Source: an uncultured Oribacterium sp. (GTDB lineage Bacteria > Bacillota > Clostridia > Lachnospirales > Lachnospiraceae). From it: a stretch of DNA of 64,000 bases. The stretch spans positions 1 through 64,000 of the forward strand of contig CAMKKZ010000017.1 of the NCBI GenBank assembly GCA_946413525.1, read 5' to 3'. Positions 32,986 through 41,565 of this stretch are shown one piece after another (position 1 is the stretch's first letter; each line of letters starts with the position of its first letter). The translations under genes were made by a program, and so were the position numbers. The notes beneath the pieces were generated by a model. The model saw only the letters and a list, made by a program, of their open reading frames with translations. It had not been told where the DNA came from and made no database searches.

Positions 32986-33038
32986 CCGCAGCATTCCTTG
33001 TTCTTGTGCTGCGGAAAAACCCAGGTATAAACTATGCA
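32986..33038. repeat. Family E hairpin at convergent gene ends
   Basis: CCGCAGCA (32986-32993) pairs with TGCTGCGG (33007-33014), followed by AGGTATAAACTATGCAT. The minus strand reads CCGCAGCACAAGAACAAGG, almost the loop seen in the element at 57751. It sits between the stop codons of convergent genes and may also end transcription. Confidence 0.6.
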
Positions 33039-33686
33039 TCAGCTTTGCTTAATGTCTGCTATTTCTCTGACTTTTTCGGCCATGGCGAGACCAAGGGCTC
33101 TGTGCGATTCTTTTGGGAAATGGACACAGTCGATAGGAGAGGCGGAGGCATAATCGCCGGTATACAGATAATGGACTCCGTTTTCTTCCGCCATGATCCG
33201 GTACTTTTCTTTCAGGAGACAGGATTCCTCATAATAAGCCTTCTGATACATCCGGTCATAGTCAGGATGCACGGGCGCGGGGGCGGCGATCAGGATTTTC
33301 ACCCCATCAGGGAAAATGGGCGTTCCCGCGTCCGGGACGGCCTGAAGCATGCGGGTCCTACGGATCAGCGCGGCGGCACTTTTGGCGGAATAGTCGGAAT
33401 TCGCCACCGTCAGATCGTTAATCCCCAGCGCGATGATCAGGAGATCGAGAGGTTTCTGGGAAAGCAGCGCGTAGGGGAGTCCTGACTGTCCGTTTTTGCA
33501 TTCACTCCAGGGGAAATCAAAGCTGGTCGTTCGTCCGTTCAGCCCGTCCTCTATGACATGATAGTTTTCTCCAAGGGCCTCTGCCATAACGCCGGGCCAG
33601 CGTTCGTTGGGGGCGTAACGTTCCCCGGTGCCTGGTGTATAGCCCCAGGTATTGGAATCTCCGAAACAAAGGATATTTTTTTTCAT
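33039..33686 (-). CDS. SGNH/GDSL-family hydrolase
   Basis: 215 residues of the SGNH hydrolase fold (esterases, lipases, acetyl-xylan or thioester hydrolases). Block I is ILCFGDSNTWG with the nucleophile Ser. Block III is ALGINDL with the oxyanion Asn. Block V is DCVHFP, carrying the catalytic Asp/His pair. No signal peptide, so probably cytoplasmic. The segment after block I (GERYAPNERWPGVM) resembles aryl-esterase-type SGNH proteins active on acylated substrates. ATG at 33686 with AAAGGAACGA upstream; an in-frame TTG at 33701 is rejected. Convergent with the amidohydrolase, the two ends separated by a family E hairpin. Confidence 0.85.
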   Translation of the reverse strand: MKKNILCFGDSNTWGYTPGTGERYAPNERWPGVMAEALGENYHVIEDGLNGRTTSFDFPWSECKNGQSGLPYALLSQKPLDLLIIALGINDLTVANSDYSAKSAAALIRRTRMLQAVPDAGTPIFPDGVKILIAAPAPVHPDYDRMYQKAYYEESCLLKEKYRIMAEENGVHYLYTGDYASASPIDCVHFPKESHRALGLAMAEKVREIADIKQS

Positions 33687-33881
33687 TATCGTTCCTTTCA
33701 ATTTGATAATGTATTAATGTGTTAATGTATTATTGTATCGAATACTTCCCACGCCAAAATAGTCTGAAACACAGTATGTACAAGGGCTTAAACGCTGAAA
33801 ATGCTCCTCCGCTATGAATGATTTTGTCATCTTTTCAATTATAGCACAAGCAGCTTGTGTTTGTACTATTTTTGCAAGTTT

Positions 33882-34046
33882 ATGATCCGGGAAGATGAGA
33901 TTACTCTGGAAGAGAGGGAGGTTCCTGTTGAAATATATAGATGTGGTAAGAAAAAAGAAATGATACCTTTGAAAAGACACGACTTTGATGAAGATGATCT
34001 CATATACATCCTGAAGGAAATTGAACAGAATAAGTATAAGGGCTGA
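33882..34046 (+). CDS. Small ORF before HicB, possible HicA-like remnant
   Basis: 54 codons from ATG 33882 (MIREDEITLEERE) or 63 from an upstream start. The end (GKKKEMIPLKRHDFDEDDLIYILKEIE) loosely recalls the HicA end pattern of a basic turn, Pro, His and then a final helix L-x-x-ILK-x-[IA]. The family's Gly-Ser-His motif is missing. No strong ribosome binding site. It could be a decayed toxin, an unrelated small protein, or chance. It is placed 33 bp upstream of a HicB-like gene in the same direction. Confidence 0.4.
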   Translation: MIREDEITLEEREVPVEIYRCGKKKEMIPLKRHDFDEDDLIYILKEIEQNKYKG

Positions 34047-34079
34047 AAAGCTCTTGTGCCTCTCGCAAGGAGGCTTTTT

Positions 34080-34475
34080 ATGAAATACTCTTATACTGCT
34101 GTAATAACCCCAAATGATACGAATACAAAATTCTGTGTTCGTGTTCCTGACCTTCCCGGTTGTGTCACATCCGGGAAGAGCCTTGAGGAATCTATTGATA
34201 TGGCTGTCGATGCCGCCAGTGTTTGGCTTGTTTCCGCCGAAGATTTGGGGGATTCCGTCATTTATCCGACTCCTCAAGACGATATACCGCATAATCCCGG
34301 AGATATCCTTTCAATCATTCTGATCGATACGATCAAGTATCGTTCAGAAACGGATACCCGATCCGTTCGAAAAAATGTTTCTCTTCCGGCCTGGATGGCT
34401 AAGCTTGCAGACAAGCGTGGCATTAATTGCTCTCAGGTCTTGCAGGAAGGTCTTATGGCCAAACTCGGTGCCTGA
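34080..34475 (+). CDS. HicB-like antitoxin with ribbon-helix-helix tail
   Basis: 131 residues. The N-terminal HicB domain is seen in YTAVITPNDTNTKFCVRVPDLPGCVTSGKSLEES, split over a partial RNase H fold, continuing IDMAVDAASVWL. The C-terminal 50 residues (VRKNVSLPAWMAKLADKRGINCSQVLQEGL) fit an arc/ribbon-helix-helix DNA-binding domain, as in HicB antitoxins that repress their own operon. ATG at 34080 follows CAAGGAGG. A complete HicA toxin is not recognisable upstream, so this may be an orphan or a pair with a diverged toxin. Confidence 0.8.
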   Translation: MKYSYTAVITPNDTNTKFCVRVPDLPGCVTSGKSLEESIDMAVDAASVWLVSAEDLGDSVIYPTPQDDIPHNPGDILSIILIDTIKYRSETDTRSVRKNVSLPAWMAKLADKRGINCSQVLQEGLMAKLGA

Positions 34476-34487
34476 CTCTTTGATACC

Positions 34488-34512
34488 AGCGGTGACCTTA
34501 ATGGTCACCGCT
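34488..34512 (+). terminator. Hairpin after HicB gene
   Basis: AGCGGTGACC and GGTCACCGCT form a perfect 10-bp stem with a TTAAT loop, 12 bases after the stop codon and followed by TAATTC. The T-run is weak, so this is a probable rather than certain terminator. Confidence 0.6.
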
Positions 34513-34517
34513 TAATT

Positions 34518-34672
34518 CATACTATGACTTAATGCCGCAGGCGTTGAGTCCCATTTGTGCCGCGCCAGAGGCACAAATGAATTCTGAAAGGCCTGCCTTT
34601 CAGAATTGACTTAATGCCGCAGGCGTTGAGTCCCGTTTGTGCCGCGCCAGAGGAGTTTACTTTTCAGAATTG
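34518..34672 (+). repeat. Family B repeats, two tandem copies
   Basis: Two units of TGACTTAATGCCGCAGGCG, TTGAGTCCC(A/G)TTTGTGCCG and CGCCAGAGG. The first has a complete GAAAGGC/GCCTTTC hairpin (AATTCTGAAAGGC with GCCTTTCAGAATT); the second is cut short. They sit downstream of the convergent DUF3089 gene. Confidence 0.85.
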
Positions 34673-34698
34673 TCTCTCACAAGTAAACATCAGGATTT

Positions 34699-35910
34699 TT
34701 ATTTTGCGCTGCTTTGGTAAGCGGCAATTCTCTTTGCTATGTTGTCCCTGATATTGTTGTAATAGAAGGTGTAGTCGCCGTTATGGAAGCTCTGGGGGCC
34801 GAAGAGTTCGGTCATTTCCATAGGGTCATAATTGGCATTTGTTACGACAACGCCGCGATCCGGAACCACCTGGGCGTCGGCACCGAGATCACCGATCTCT
34901 GTTTCACCGGTTTTTTCATTTGCTACGAGTGAGCCCAGGTTCTCGCTCGCCGCCGCGTATGTGTCGTCAAGTTTCCAGTTCAGCGGATTTATGCTGATTG
35001 CATTCGGCAGTGTTGCGGCATTCGGCGCGTTTTCCTCCACATTTTTGGGACCTTCTACATTCCAGCTCACGATGACGCCCGTGTCGCTTTCGCCGGTCGC
35101 GAATTTCAGGTGCGGGTTGGCCTCGAGTTCGTCTTTCGTGACGGAGAAGCCTATAACGTATGCGGCCACCATGCGATCGTAATAATCCGGATGATCTTTG
35201 AAGTAGTTCTGAAGTACGAGCGTGCAGATCGCCGAGCCCTGGCTGTGACCCGCAAGAATGAACGGACGGCCCTCGTTGTAGTTCTCGAAATAATAATCCA
35301 GTGCCGCGGTTATGTCATCATAAGGTGTGCCGGAAAGTGCCGCTCGAATGTCGCCGGTCTTCCTCCAGGCATCTGCCTCGAGCCGGAACCCGGCCTGGCG
35401 GTAGTATGGCATGAACAGATTGGTGGAGTCTTCGTATACGCTTGCCATGTACTTGTGATCAATGTTCTTAACGCCTTCCAGCATTTCCGGGTTGTCGAGC
35501 GGGGCATAAACGGGATCGCCTTCATTTGCGCCCAGGTATTCCGTCGGGTAAACAAAGAATGTGTCAACATCCTTGGTGATTTCCGGTATCTTGTACCAAC
35601 AGGATGGCTGGGAATAATCGGGCGCGCCGCTTTCTAATGGCCCCTCACTCATATTAGAAACCTTGTTCGCGTCAGGTCCTTTGCTTTCTTCGGGAACTTT
35701 GCTTTCTTCAGGCATTTCGCTTTCTTCAGGTGCTTTGCCTTCTTCGGGCATTTCGCTTTCTTCGGTCGCTTTGCTCTCTTCAGCTACCTCGCTTTCCCGA
35801 GGCATTTCGCTTGCGTCAGGTACCTCGTTTGCATCAGGTACACCATTGCAGGCCATCAAACTAAAGGCAATAATAAAGATCAGTGTAAATGCGACAATCG
35901 GCTTCTTCAT
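34699..35910 (-). CDS. DUF3089 alpha/beta-hydrolase lipoprotein
   Basis: 403 residues. The N-terminus has a lipoprotein signal with lipobox SLMAC. Residues about 25-90 are a linker of tandem units such as ESEMPEEGKAP and ESKVPEESKGP. The rest matches DUF3089: TFFVYPTEYLG near the start, NLFMPYYRQAGF, and the nucleophile elbow GHSQGSAI, which marks an alpha/beta-hydrolase serine. Substrate is unknown; the protein should be anchored outside the membrane. ATG at 35910 follows AAGGAGGAAAAA; the in-frame upstream start (35940) is rejected. The repeated linker resembles the TupA linker in style. Confidence 0.85.
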   Translation of the reverse strand: MKKPIVAFTLIFIIAFSLMACNGVPDANEVPDASEMPRESEVAEESKATEESEMPEEGKAPEESEMPEESKVPEESKGPDANKVSNMSEGPLESGAPDYSQPSCWYKIPEITKDVDTFFVYPTEYLGANEGDPVYAPLDNPEMLEGVKNIDHKYMASVYEDSTNLFMPYYRQAGFRLEADAWRKTGDIRAALSGTPYDDITAALDYYFENYNEGRPFILAGHSQGSAICTLVLQNYFKDHPDYYDRMVAAYVIGFSVTKDELEANPHLKFATGESDTGVIVSWNVEGPKNVEENAPNAATLPNAISINPLNWKLDDTYAAASENLGSLVANEKTGETEIGDLGADAQVVPDRGVVVTNANYDPMEMTELFGPQSFHNGDYTFYYNNIRDNIAKRIAAYQSSAK

Positions 35911-35940
35911 TTTTTCCTCCTTCTTCTTCATACAAGCCAT

Positions 35941-36160
35941 TCATACTATGACTTAATGCCGCAGGCGTTGAGTCCCATTTGTGACGCGCCAGCGGCACAA
36001 ATGAAGTCTGAAAGGCTTGCCTTTCAGACTTGACTTGACGCCGCAGGCGTTGAGTCCCATATGTGCCGCGCTAGCGGCACAAATGAAGTCTGAAAGGCTT
36101 GCCTTTCAGACTTGACTTAATGCCGCAGGCGTTGAGTCCCATATGTGCCTCTGGCGCGAT
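35941..36160 (+). repeat. Family B repeats, three tandem copies
   Basis: Three consecutive units, each TTAATGCCGCAGGCG or TGACGCCGCAGGCG, then TTGAGTCCCAT(T/A)TGTG, CGGCACAAATG and an AAGTCTGAAAGGC/GCCTTTCAGACTT hairpin (the third lacks its end). They fill the first part of the 573-bp gap upstream of ktrB. From 36161 to 36483 I see no gene and no riboswitch that I can name. Confidence 0.88.
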
Positions 36161-36483
36161 TCTTGAAGTATTATAGAAATGCTTCTGTTTTACCGTCAAT
36201 GGGGGCTCCAAAATATTACCACTTATTGCCACAAATGTCGATGCAAATTGTATTTCCGGCAGAATCGCGGGAGGGCGTGGAGGGCGCGACATTCCGGGCC
36301 TCTTGTTGAGGGAGATTCTTTATTCAATCTTAATTCTCCGGAATGCTATTCTAATGCCATCTTAGCAAGTTGCGTTATAAAATGATGTCGTAGTTAACGA
36401 GGGGCCTTGATGACGCGATGCCGTATCACTATGGTATTGAATCAGAGGGATCATAATCCACTTTGACAGGGGAGGGAAATCTT

Positions 36484-37818
36484 ATGGCCATACGATTTTT
36501 TCGAAAAAAACTGACATCCTTCCAGATCGTCATTATTGGCTTTCTGGGGCTGATCCTGTTTGGGGCGTTTCTCCTGATGCTCCCAATATCCGTCAGGGAC
36601 GGGCATGGCGCTTCGGTAGAAGACGCCCTGTTCACCTCAACATCCGCAGTCTGTGTCACGGGCCTTGTTGTAAAAGACACGGCTACATACTGGACGGGCT
36701 TTGGCCAGGCAGTCATTTTGATGCTGATCCAGATTGGCGGACTGGGGGTCGTGCCTGTTGCCACATCCATTGCCATGATTTCCGGGAGAAAAATTTCACT
36801 GTTCCAGCGAGGCATGCTTCAGGACAGCTTCTCAGCCCATCAAATCGGCGGAATCGTAAGAATGACCGGATATATTATAAAGATTGCGCTGACTGTTGAA
36901 GTATCCGGGGCGCTTCTTATGATGCCTGTGTTTTGCAGGGAGTACGGAGTTTCCGGAATTTGGTTGTCGGTGTTTCATTCAATTTCCGCCTTTTGCAATG
37001 CCGGATTTGACATTATGGGGGATAAGACAGGACATTTTTCCTCTCTGAGCTCCTATGCGGCCACTCCGGGAATCATTATACCGATCAGTCTGTTGATCAT
37101 CATAGGAGGTATCGGGTTCCTTACTTTGGAAGATATAACCCGAAATAAGCTTCACTTTGACGGATATCGGATGCAGAGCAAAGCCGTCCTTGTCACAACC
37201 GGGATACTGATCGTTGTGCCTTTATTGCTTTTGTTCATTTACGAGTATTCCGGGAATCCTGTCAAAGAGCGCTTTTTGCTTTCCCTGTTTCAGGCGATAA
37301 CGCCAAGGACCGCGGGCTTTAATACGGCGGATCTCAGGGTCCTGTCGGGAGCAGGGAGAATCCTGTTGATTGCGCTGATGCTGATCGGAGGCTCTCCCGG
37401 ATCGACTGCCGGAGGGATGAAAACAACAACCGCAGCGATACTTTTCGCTAACTCTTCCGCGGTTTTTCGCAGGAAAAAAAGCGTAGAGCTGTTTGGAAGA
37501 AGGATTGAGGACAATACGGTCAGAAATGCCGCAACGCTTTTCACGATGTACCTTACTCTGCCCATGATTGGCGCTGCCGTTATCAGTATAGCAGATAATC
37601 TTCCAATCGGGACTTGTTTTTTCGAAACGGCATCGGCCATCGGAACGGTCGGTTTATCGTTGGGTATTACGCCTTCGCTCAGTCTTGTTTCGCGCCTGAT
37701 GCTTATTCTTTTCATGTTCTTCGGACGGGTAGGAGGGCTTACATTGATTTATGCCGCCATTAATACTGAAAGCGCCGATATATCTTTGAGACCTGTAGAG
37801 AAGATCATTGCGGGATAA
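36484..37818 (+). CDS. ktrB: Potassium uptake membrane subunit KtrB/TrkH family
   Basis: 444 residues with many hydrophobic segments of the TrkH/KtrB cation-transporter fold, four pore-loop repeats each made of two helices around a selectivity loop. Loops with the conserved Gly are seen in STSAVCVTGLVV, ISAFCNAGFDIMG, TPRTAGFNTADL and ASAIGTVGLSLG. It imports K+ (often with Na+) and is gated by the RCK subunit encoded just downstream. The start ATG at 36484 lies 8 bases after GGGGAGGG; the upstream TTG at 36463 would include that site. The stop is 13 bases from the next start. Confidence 0.92.
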   Translation: MAIRFFRKKLTSFQIVIIGFLGLILFGAFLLMLPISVRDGHGASVEDALFTSTSAVCVTGLVVKDTATYWTGFGQAVILMLIQIGGLGVVPVATSIAMISGRKISLFQRGMLQDSFSAHQIGGIVRMTGYIIKIALTVEVSGALLMMPVFCREYGVSGIWLSVFHSISAFCNAGFDIMGDKTGHFSSLSSYAATPGIIIPISLLIIIGGIGFLTLEDITRNKLHFDGYRMQSKAVLVTTGILIVVPLLLLFIYEYSGNPVKERFLLSLFQAITPRTAGFNTADLRVLSGAGRILLIALMLIGGSPGSTAGGMKTTTAAILFANSSAVFRRKKSVELFGRRIEDNTVRNAATLFTMYLTLPMIGAAVISIADNLPIGTCFFETASAIGTVGLSLGITPSLSLVSRLMLILFMFFGRVGGLTLIYAAINTESADISLRPVEKIIAG

Positions 37819-37831
37819 AGGAGGCGAAGAA

Positions 37832-38479
37832 ATGAAATCCATACTGCTGATAGGTATCAACAAATTCGGAACCTTGATTGCAAAGCAACTCCATGAGCTC
37901 GGACATCAGGTTATGGCCGTGGATCGGGATGAGGCTCGAATAAACGCCGTGCTTCCTTTGGTCACTGACGCGCAGATAGGCGACAGCACAAATGAAGCTT
38001 TCCTGCGCTCTCTTGGCATCAATGATTTTGATGTGTGCATCGTTACGATAGGCAGCGATTTTCAAAGTTCGCTGGAAACGACCTCGCTGTTGAAAGAGTT
38101 AGGCGGAAAACTCGTTGTATCACGTGCCGACAGAGATGTTCAGGAAAAATTCCTGCTACGGAATGGGGCGGACGAGGTTATCAATCCGGAAAAGCAAATC
38201 GCGGAATGGGCCGCGATACGTTATGGCTCGAATCATGTTCTGGACTTTATCCGCCTTGATGAGGAGCATGCCATATACGAAGTATCCGTTCCGGAGAATT
38301 GGATCGGGAAATCCATCGGACAGATCGACATACGGAAGCGCTATGGGATCAATATTATGGCAATCAAGCAAAACGGGAAAATGGCTCTTTCGGTAACACC
38401 GGAAACGATTCTGAGGGAAAGCGTGACTATGCTTGTTCTCGGAGAGCGCAAATCGATGCGGAAGTGCTTTAAAATATAG
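37832..38479 (+). CDS. ktrA: Potassium uptake regulatory subunit KtrA (RCK)
   Basis: 215 residues: RCK_N Rossmann domain (ILLIGINKFGTLIAKQL, with the nucleotide acidic residue in MAVDRDEARI) and RCK_C domain (about 135-215). It binds ATP/ADP or c-di-AMP and gates KtrB in the cytoplasm. The glycine motif GINKFG replaces the more usual GxGxxG form seen in many KtrA proteins (GLGRFG), a small deviation. ATG at 37832 follows AAAGGAGGCG. A family C element separates it from the kdpD-like gene. Confidence 0.93.
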   Translation: MKSILLIGINKFGTLIAKQLHELGHQVMAVDRDEARINAVLPLVTDAQIGDSTNEAFLRSLGINDFDVCIVTIGSDFQSSLETTSLLKELGGKLVVSRADRDVQEKFLLRNGADEVINPEKQIAEWAAIRYGSNHVLDFIRLDEEHAIYEVSVPENWIGKSIGQIDIRKRYGINIMAIKQNGKMALSVTPETILRESVTMLVLGERKSMRKCFKI

Positions 38480-38548
38480 TGTTTCAATATGTATATAATA
38501 TATTAGATATTGGATATAGGGCAGCGTCTGTGATAGAATAATTCATAG

Positions 38549-38667
38549 AAACTATTCAGCACTCTATTCGAAGTCGCCTTTGGCGACTTCATGCGCGCGT
38601 TCAGAGGCGCTCCGCGCTTTGTCCGCGCTTTGTCCGCCCTCTGGACTTCAGAGGGTGCTGAATGGTT
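38549..38667 (+). mobile_element. Family C MITE-like element between ktrA and kdpD-like gene
   Basis: AACTATTCAGCAC at the left and GGGTGCTGAATGGTT at the right are the imperfect terminal inverted repeats. The inside matches the copy at 18242 (AGTCGCCTTTGGCGACTTCA, GCGCGCGTTCAGAGGCGCTC) with one extra TCCGCGCTTTG duplication. Confidence 0.75.
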
Positions 38668-38699
38668 ACAAATAATAATTAAAAGGAAGGGGCGAAGAG

Positions 38700-40829
38700 A
38701 TGGAGTCGATTTTGGAAAACAGAGAACGAATCCTCGTATGTCTTTCTTCCTCCCCATCAAACCGAAAGGTCATTGATGCCGCGGCAAGGATGGCAGAGGC
38801 CTTTCACGCGGAGCTTTCGGCTATATATGTGAAGCCACCGAACAGTGAAAGGCAAGTCTTTCACTCTTCATTTGTGCCGCTCGCGGGTCACCAATGGGAC
38901 GCCGATGCCTGCGGCATCAAGTCAGGGCATGAAGGGCAAGCCTCCCATGCTTCATTTGTGCCGCAGGAGCGTCACAAATGGGACGTCGATGCAAGGAATG
39001 ATGATTCTCCTGAGGCAGACCAGCTTCGGCTTCAGGGCAATATACAGTTTGCGGAGCAGCGCGGCGCCGCGATCATCACGATTACCGGGGACAGCGTTCC
39101 TGTCCAGATCGCGGAATATGCCCATGTTTCCGGTACCACAAAGATCGTTGTGGGCCAAAGCGGCGCAAAGAGGCAGCACTTCTGGAGCAAGACATCACTG
39201 ACGGAGCAGATCATTCTTAATGCGCCGGATGTTGAAGTTTATATTATTCCGGATTCTTCGGCGGAAATTAAACGGCAAAGCCAAAGGCTGAACCTGGCAG
39301 AGCAGATCCTTCCGACATGGAAGGATTCCCTTTTTACGCTGCTGCTTCTCATGGCTTCTACGGGTATCGGCCTTCTTTTCACCATTGTTGGTTTTTCTGA
39401 GGCAAATATCATTACAGTCTTTATCCTGGGCGTTTTGATTATCGCCGTTTTTACCGTCAGCCCAATTTACAGCATTGTAAGCTCTCTGGCCAGCGTCTTG
39501 CTGTTCAACTGGTTCTTTATTGAGCCAAGGTTCAGTTTTCATACCTATGAGCCGGAATACGCGGTTACCTTTGTCATCATGCTCGCATCCTCCCTGATCA
39601 CGGGGACGTTGGCAAATAAACTGAAGGATAACGCGCGACATTCCTCCCGCGAGGCTTTTCGCGCAAAGGTCCTTTTTGATACGAATCAGTTGCTTCAAAA
39701 GGCTGGATGCACAGATGATGTTATACGTATTACCGCGCAGCAGATAAAAACGCTGCTCGACCGTGATGTCATAGTTTTTCCTATTGACAGGGGCGGTAAA
39801 TCCGGAAATGTCGCAAAGCTGGATACCTCGCCGTTTTATATCAGGACTTCCGGACAGGATGAAGAGGAGGCGGAGATTGCCGAATGGGCTTTTCTCAACC
39901 AGACCGTTGCCGGAGCCCATACGGAAAAATTTGAAAACGCGAAATCGCTATATCACCCCATTAGCATTAACGGATACTGCTATGGCGTAATTGCTATTTA
40001 TTTGAATGGCGAAAGCCTGGAAGCGTTTGAATACAGCGTTTTCTCTTCGATAATAGGGGAATGCGCCCTTGCGCTGGAAAGCCTCAGAAACGCGGCTGAG
40101 AAAGAACAGGCGGCAACGGCTATGCGGAACGAACAGCTCCGATCAAATCTGCTGAGATCGGTATCGCATGATATCCGAACCCCGTTGACGTCCATCTCGG
40201 GGAATGCAAGCAACCTGATGACGCATTATGAACAGATGGATACGGAGACGCTGAAACAGATCTTCTCAGATATCTATGATGATTCGGAGTGGATGATCAA
40301 CCTTGTGGAAAACCTGCTTTCAATCTCGCGTATTGAAAATGGGCAGATGGATCTTCACCTGTCTCTGGAGCTCGTGAACGATGTGATTGAAGCTGCCCTG
40401 CAGCATATTGATAAAAATGCTGCGGAACATCGCATCCTCCTTCAGTTGAGCGGTGACGTTCTGATCGCAAGGATGGACGCGCGGCTGATCACTCAGGTAT
40501 TGATCAATCTGGTCAATAACGCCATAAAAAATACACAGAGTGGCTCGGAAATAAGAATACGAAGCGAGCAGGCCGGCAGCAGCATTTATGTATATGTTGA
40601 GGATAATGGTCCCGGTATTTCAAACGATATGAAACCTCATATTTTCGAAATGTTCTATACGGGACAGAATGAGGTTTCTGATGGCAGAAGGGGGATTGGG
40701 CTGGGACTTGCCTTGTGCAAATCCATAGTAGAGGCTCACGGGGGGACGATAACTCTGACAGACAACGTCCCTGCCGGCTGCTGCTTTTCTTTCTCGCTTC
40801 CGGCAGGAGAGGTGACGATCAATGAATAA
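38700..40829 (+). CDS. kdpD: Short KdpD-like sensor kinase with in-frame repeat insertion
   Basis: 709 residues. It lacks the N-terminal KdpD P-loop domain of full-length KdpD (about 890 residues) and begins with the Usp-like domain (ILVCLSSSPSNRKVIDAAAR). Residues 49-99 (SERQVFHSSFVPLAG through WDVDARN) interrupt that domain after AIYVKPPN; the DNA is two family B repeat units. Four TM helices of DUF4118 follow (TLLLLMASTGIGLLFTIVGF and following), then GAF, HisKA with H in RSVSHDIRTPLTS, and HATPase with NLVNNAIKN, DNGPGIS and GIGLGLAL. It senses potassium or ionic stress and signals to KdpE, whose gene overlaps by 8 bases. ATG follows AAGGAAGGGG. Confidence 0.9.
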   Translation: MESILENRERILVCLSSSPSNRKVIDAAARMAEAFHAELSAIYVKPPNSERQVFHSSFVPLAGHQWDADACGIKSGHEGQASHASFVPQERHKWDVDARNDDSPEADQLRLQGNIQFAEQRGAAIITITGDSVPVQIAEYAHVSGTTKIVVGQSGAKRQHFWSKTSLTEQIILNAPDVEVYIIPDSSAEIKRQSQRLNLAEQILPTWKDSLFTLLLLMASTGIGLLFTIVGFSEANIITVFILGVLIIAVFTVSPIYSIVSSLASVLLFNWFFIEPRFSFHTYEPEYAVTFVIMLASSLITGTLANKLKDNARHSSREAFRAKVLFDTNQLLQKAGCTDDVIRITAQQIKTLLDRDVIVFPIDRGGKSGNVAKLDTSPFYIRTSGQDEEEAEIAEWAFLNQTVAGAHTEKFENAKSLYHPISINGYCYGVIAIYLNGESLEAFEYSVFSSIIGECALALESLRNAAEKEQAATAMRNEQLRSNLLRSVSHDIRTPLTSISGNASNLMTHYEQMDTETLKQIFSDIYDDSEWMINLVENLLSISRIENGQMDLHLSLELVNDVIEAALQHIDKNAAEHRILLQLSGDVLIARMDARLITQVLINLVNNAIKNTQSGSEIRIRSEQAGSSIYVYVEDNGPGISNDMKPHIFEMFYTGQNEVSDGRRGIGLGLALCKSIVEAHGGTITLTDNVPAGCCFSFSLPAGEVTINE
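38846..38995 (-). repeat. Family B repeats translated inside the kdpD-like gene
   Basis: Two minus-orientation units: CTTCATTTGTGCCGCTCGC, GTCACCAATGGGACGCCGAT, CCTGCGGCATCAAGTCAGGG, then CTTCATTTGTGCCGCAGGAG and CGTCACAAATGGGACGTCGA. Total about 150 bp, a multiple of three with no stop in the frame used. Non-coding copies contain ACTCAA where this copy has ACGCCG, so the copy has drifted. Confidence 0.85.
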
Positions 40830-41523
40830 ACCAGTAATTCTTGTTGTTGAGGACGACGCGCCGGTCCGCAACCTGATGAGCACAACCCTGAAGACACATG
40901 AATATAAGTATCTGACCGCGCCAACGGGCAGGGATGCCATCATGCTGGCATCGTCTCATAATCCCGATGTCGTGTTTCTGGATCTTGGACTGCCGGACAT
41001 GGATGGCGTTGAGGTGATCCGTCAGATCAGAAGCTGGTCAAATATGCCGATTATTGTCATCAGCGCCCGGAGTGAAGATGAAGATAAAATAAACGCGTTG
41101 GATGCAGGTGCTGACGATTATCTGACAAAACCTTTCTCTGTGGAAGAGCTGCTTGCCCGTCTGCGCGTTACGATCCGCCGCCTTTCGATGATGAATAGCG
41201 GCAGCGGCGCCGAAAGCTCTGTCTATACGAACGGGAAACTGAAAATAGATTTTCCCGCAGGATGCGCATTCCTAAACGAAGAACAGTTGAAACTGACGCC
41301 GATTGAGTTCAAGCTGCTCTGCCTTCTTGCCCAAAATACCGGAAAAGTCCTGACGCATACTTATATAACACAAAAAATATGGGGGCGGAGCTGGGACAAT
41401 GACATTGCTTCTCTTCGCGTCTTTATGGTTACGCTGCGAAAAAAACTCGAACTGCCCCATGACTCTCCGCAATTTATCCAGACACATGTCGGTATAGGAT
41501 ATCGGATGATGAAGACGGAATGA
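40822..41523 (+). CDS. kdpE: Response regulator KdpE
   Basis: 233 residues of the OmpR family. Receiver: acidic pocket EDD at 10-12, phospho-acceptor D54 in VVFLDLGLPDMDG, switch lysine K103 in YLTKPFS. Output: winged helix with LKLTPIEFKLLCLLAQNTGKVLTH in segments and the KdpE-like end IQTHVGIGYRM. It is activated by the overlapping upstream kinase and should control potassium transport genes. No kdpFABC operon lies in the window; the nearest candidate target is ktrBA upstream. Confidence 0.94.
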   Translation: MNKPVILVVEDDAPVRNLMSTTLKTHEYKYLTAPTGRDAIMLASSHNPDVVFLDLGLPDMDGVEVIRQIRSWSNMPIIVISARSEDEDKINALDAGADDYLTKPFSVEELLARLRVTIRRLSMMNSGSGAESSVYTNGKLKIDFPAGCAFLNEEQLKLTPIEFKLLCLLAQNTGKVLTHTYITQKIWGRSWDNDIASLRVFMVTLRKKLELPHDSPQFIQTHVGIGYRMMKTE

Positions 41524-41546
41524 TGAAGACTCCTTGTCATTCCGTC
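41514..41546. terminator. Hairpin between convergent kdpE and STAS-fusion genes
   Basis: GACGGAATGA (41514-41523) pairs perfectly with TCATTCCGTC (41537-41546) around 13 bases. It starts inside the kdpE stop region. T-runs are weak on both sides, so termination is probable, not certain. Confidence 0.55.
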
Positions 41547-41565
41547 TCATCTGTCAGAGCGGTTT

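Noticed and set aside
33006-33485. A 159-codon plus-strand frame
   Set aside because: It is antisense to the SGNH hydrolase, which has clear catalytic blocks.
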